Shown piece after piece: positions 61,574-64,000 of a stretch of DNA of 64,000 bases. Below the pieces are notes generated by a model that saw only the letters and a list, made by a program, of their open reading frames with translations, made no database searches and was not told the origin of the DNA. Made by a program: the position numbers and the translations under genes. The stretch's first letter is position 1. The number at the start of each line of letters is the position of its first letter. Source of the stretch: Actinokineospora globicatena (GTDB taxonomy: Bacteria > Actinomycetota > Actinomycetes > Mycobacteriales > Pseudonocardiaceae); the NCBI RefSeq assembly GCF_024171945.1, contig NZ_JAMTCR010000008.1, positions 62,001 through 126,000 of the forward strand, read 5' to 3'.

Positions 61574-62950
61574 CTAGAGGAGGGCGGTGGCCTCGGTGAG
61601 GGTGTGGCGGAGGATGCGTTCGATCTCGTCGAACTCCGCCTGGCCCGCGATGAGGGGTGGGGCGACCTGGACGACGGGATCGCCGCGGTCGTCGGGGCGG
61701 CAGTAGAGGCCGTTGTCGAAGAGGGCCTTGGGCAGGAACCCGCGGATGAGGGTTTCGCGTTCCGCGGCGGTGAGGGTTTCCTTGGTGGTCTTGTCCTTGA
61801 CCAGTTCCACGGCCCAGAAGTAGCCGTCGCCGCGGACGTCGCCGACGATGGGGAGGTCGAGGAGCTTGCGCATGGTGGCGCCGAAGGCGGACTCGTTGGC
61901 CAGCACGCGTTCGTTGAGCCGCTCGGACTCGAAGATGTCCAGGTTGGCCAGGGCGACGGCGGCGGCGACGGGGTGGCCGCCGAAGGTGTAGCCGTGCGGG
62001 AACACCGTCTTGTCGCGCAGGAACGGCTCGACCACCCGGTCGGTCGTGATCATGGCGCCGATCGGCGCGTAGCCGGAGCTCATGCCCTTGGCGCAGGTCA
62101 CGATGTCGGGCTGGTAGCCGAACTTGGCGCAGGCGAAGGTGCTGCCGTGCCTGCCGAACGCGCAGATCACCTCGTCGGAGACCAGCAGCACGTCGTGCTT
62201 GTCGCAGATCTCGCGGACCCGCTGGAAGTAGCCGGGTGGGGGAGTGAAGCAGCCACCGGAGTTCTGCACCGGTTCCAGCACCACCGCGGCGACGGTGTCC
62301 GGGCCCTCGAACAGGATCGCTTCCTCGATCCGGTCCGCCGCCCACCGCCCGAACGCGACGGGGTCGTCCGCGTGCTCGGTCGCCCGGTAGATGTTGGTGT
62401 TGGGCACCCGGAACCCGCCCGGCGTCAGCGGTTCGAACTGCTGCTTCATCGCGGGCAGTCCGGTGATCGCCAACGCGCCCTGCGGGGTGCCGTGGTAGGC
62501 GATCGCGCGGCTGATGACCTTGTGCTTGAGCGGGCGGCCGGTCAGCTTGAAGTACTGCTTGGCGACCTTCCACGCGCTCTCCACCGCCTCGCCGCCGCCG
62601 GTGGTGAAGAAGACCCGGTTCAGGTCACCCGGTGCGGCGGCCGCGAGCCGTTCGGCCAGCTCGATCACCGGCGGCGTCGCGTACCCCCACACCGGGAAGT
62701 ACGCCAGTTCCGCCGCCTGCGCCGCCATCACCGACGCCAGTTCCCGGCGCCCGTGCCCGACCTGCACGACGAACAGCCCGGACAACCCGTCCAGCACCCG
62801 CCGTCCCCGGTCGTCCCAGATGTGGGTGCCCTCGCCCCGGGTGATCACCGGGGTGCGGTCGGCGGCGAGCCGGGTGAAGTGCGGCCACAGGTTCCCCCAG
62901 CCCGCGGTGGCGGAGCCGGTCGACGCGGGGTCGCGCTCGGTGAGGGTCAT
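61574..62950 (-). CDS. Class III aminotransferase (omega-amino acid type)
   Basis: 458 residues, ATG 62950, GAGGAG upstream. Class III fold: FFTTGGGEAVESAWKVAKQYFK, the DEVICAFGRHGSTFA motif and PLP lysine in TCAKGMSSGYAPIGA. It transfers the terminal amino group of beta-alanine, GABA or polyamine-derived substrates to pyruvate or a keto acid. The following gene (same strand, 19 nt upstream in the genome, that is the preceding transcript gene) is methylmalonate-semialdehyde dehydrogenase, so beta-alanine or thymine/uracil catabolism is likely. Confidence 0.93.
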   Translation of the reverse strand: MTLTERDPASTGSATAGWGNLWPHFTRLAADRTPVITRGEGTHIWDDRGRRVLDGLSGLFVVQVGHGRRELASVMAAQAAELAYFPVWGYATPPVIELAERLAAAAPGDLNRVFFTTGGGEAVESAWKVAKQYFKLTGRPLKHKVISRAIAYHGTPQGALAITGLPAMKQQFEPLTPGGFRVPNTNIYRATEHADDPVAFGRWAADRIEEAILFEGPDTVAAVVLEPVQNSGGCFTPPPGYFQRVREICDKHDVLLVSDEVICAFGRHGSTFACAKFGYQPDIVTCAKGMSSGYAPIGAMITTDRVVEPFLRDKTVFPHGYTFGGHPVAAAVALANLDIFESERLNERVLANESAFGATMRKLLDLPIVGDVRGDGYFWAVELVKDKTTKETLTAAERETLIRGFLPKALFDNGLYCRPDDRGDPVVQVAPPLIAGQAEFDEIERILRHTLTEATALL

Positions 62951-62969
62951 GTCCGGTGCTCCTCGTGGG

Positions 62970-64000
62970 TCAGTCGTTGCGGGGGAAGCCGAGGTCGACG
63001 CCGCGGTGGCCGTCGTCGGGCCAGCGGGAGGTCACGACCTTGCCCCTGGTGAAGAAGTGCACGCCGTCGGTGCCGTGGGCGTGGGTGTCGCCGAACAGCG
63101 AGTCCTTCCAGCCGCCGAAGGAGTAGTACGCGACGGGGACCGGGATCGGCACGTTGACGCCGACCATGCCGACCTCCACCTCGTTCGCGAACCGCCGCGC
63201 GGCCCCGCCGTCGTTGGTGAAGATCGCGGTCCCGTTGCCGTAAGGGTTGCCGTTGACCAAAGACAGCGCTTCGGCGTAGGTCTCCACGCGCACGACAGAC
63301 AGCACGGGACCGAAGATCTCGTCGGTGTAGACCGACATCGCCTGCGTCACGTGGTCGAGCAGCGTCGGCCCGAGGAAGAAGCCGGACCCGTCCGCGTCCG
63401 GCTGCACGTCGCGGCCGTCGACGACCACCCGCGCCCCGGCCTCGGCCCCCGCCGCCACGTAGCCCGCCACCTTGTCCCGGTGCTCGGCGGTGATCAGCGG
63501 GCCCATGTCGCAGCCGCGCCTGCCGTCACCGGTGCGCACCGCGCGGGCCCGGTCGGCGATCGCGTCGACCAGCGGATCGGCGATGGCCCCGACGGCGACC
63601 ACGACGCTGATCGCCATGCACCGCTCGCCCGCCGAGCCGAACCCCGCGTTGATCGCCGCGTCCGCCGTCAGGTCCACGTCCGCGTCGGGCAGCACGACCA
63701 TGTGGTTCTTCGCCCCGCCCAGCGCCTGCACCCGCTTGCCCGCCGCGCTCGCCCGCTGGTGGACGTACCGGGCCACGGGGGTCGACCCGACGAACGACAC
63801 GGCCTTGATGTCCGGGTGGTCCAGCAGCCCGTCGACGGCCTCCTTGTCGCCGTGCAGGACCGTGAACACCCCGTCCGGTAGTCCTGCCCGCTGCCACAAC
63901 CTGGCCAGCAGCAACGCCGCCGACGGGTCCTTCTCGCTCGGCTTGAGCACCACCGTGTTGCCCGCCGCGATCGCGATCGGCACGAACCACAGCGGCACCA
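62970..64000 (-). CDS. mmsA: Methylmalonate-semialdehyde dehydrogenase (CoA-acylating), cut by right edge
   Basis: The last 343 residues are visible; the start lies beyond the window. Aldehyde-dehydrogenase motifs: GNTVVLKPSEKDPS, KAVSFVGSTPVARYVH, LGGAKNHMVVLPDADVD and the catalytic Cys in GFGSAGERCMAIS. The GAKNH in place of the general-base Glu motif is the mark of the CoA-acylating MmsA/IolA branch. It converts (methyl)malonate semialdehyde to propionyl- or acetyl-CoA. It is upstream of the aminotransferase in the same operon, 19 nt apart. Confidence 0.94.
   Translation of the reverse strand, partial: VPLWFVPIAIAAGNTVVLKPSEKDPSAALLLARLWQRAGLPDGVFTVLHGDKEAVDGLLDHPDIKAVSFVGSTPVARYVHQRASAAGKRVQALGGAKNHMVVLPDADVDLTADAAINAGFGSAGERCMAISVVVAVGAIADPLVDAIADRARAVRTGDGRRGCDMGPLITAEHRDKVAGYVAAGAEAGARVVVDGRDVQPDADGSGFFLGPTLLDHVTQAMSVYTDEIFGPVLSVVRVETYAEALSLVNGNPYGNGTAIFTNDGGAARRFANEVEVGMVGVNVPIPVPVAYYSFGGWKDSLFGDTHAHGTDGVHFFTRGKVVTSRWPDDGHRGVDLGFPRND

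Noticed and set aside
1-64000. tRNA, rRNA or CRISPR array
   Set aside because: No T-loop/anticodon arm combination, no rRNA-like conserved stretch, and no regularly spaced repeats were found on reading.

Overview
The window is high-GC actinobacterial DNA. The gene content points to a filamentous member of the Pseudonocardiales or a relative. Evidence includes RbpA behind a SigR-type promoter, a separate apolipoprotein N-acyltransferase plus polyprenol-phosphate-mannose synthase pair (fused in mycobacteria), a mycothiol-type MDMPI-fold enzyme, a WhiJ/BldB-like XRE-DUF397 pair, an ECF42 sigma factor with its DGPF partner, and DasR-like operators on chitin and amino-sugar genes. The genus is an inference. 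I see no rRNA, tRNA, CRISPR array, intact insertion sequence or prophage. The first and last genes are cut by the window edges.

Layout. 1-6.0 kb: end of an acyl-CoA synthetase, an XRE/DUF397 pair, an orphan glycosyltransferase-B-like protein and an NB-ARC/TPR STAND protein. 6.2-8.1 kb: PadR regulator with a palindromic operator, its membrane-protein partner, and a cyclase-family hydrolase. 8.2-11.2 kb: lipoprotein acylation and mannosylation genes, then rbpA. 11.9-22.5 kb: housekeeping and regulatory genes (thymidine kinase, MFS transporter, GDPD, GGDEF/EAL protein, NIPSNAP, DGPF-ECF42 pair, PrmC-like methylase, YcaQ-like DNA glycosylase). 22.5-26.5 kb: two 47-bp direct repeats lead into a STAND-like NTPase overlapped with a membrane-anchored type 1 periplasmic-binding-like protein. 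26.5-29.6 kb: nagB, amidase and DoxX, with DasR-like sites at nagB and doxX.

29.7-37.0 kb is the most interesting accessory locus. It holds a TPR-CHAT protease with both catalytic residues, a small Cys-containing protein, a membrane protein, and an overlapping triad of transmembrane protein kinase, PP2C phosphatase and TerY-like vWA protein. This reads as a signal-controlled, protease-effector stress or immunity module. 37-43.6 kb: methyltransferase, a LysR-type ligand domain without HTH, a DUF5997 protein, an ATP-grasp-like protein, a guanidine-III riboswitch upstream of an SMR guanidinium exporter, a possible MITE, and a secreted S33 peptidase. 43.8-52.2 kb: two paralogous secreted metalloproteases enclosing an EamA-histidine kinase-response regulator operon, an Lrp regulator, MDMPI, MerR and ArsR-SRPBCC genes. 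52.2-54.2 kb: a secreted GH18 chitinase with a promoter overlapped by a DasR-like operator. 54.8-64 kb: a DUF418-two-component operon, a MarR-MFS divergon, a cytochrome P450 with a structured leader, and a class III aminotransferase plus methylmalonate-semialdehyde dehydrogenase pair.

Working links: chitinase, nagB and doxX may form a local DasR-controlled set. Many neighbouring genes overlap by 4 nt (ATGA or GTGA), which implies translational coupling. Several small regulators sit beside palindromes that look like their own operators.
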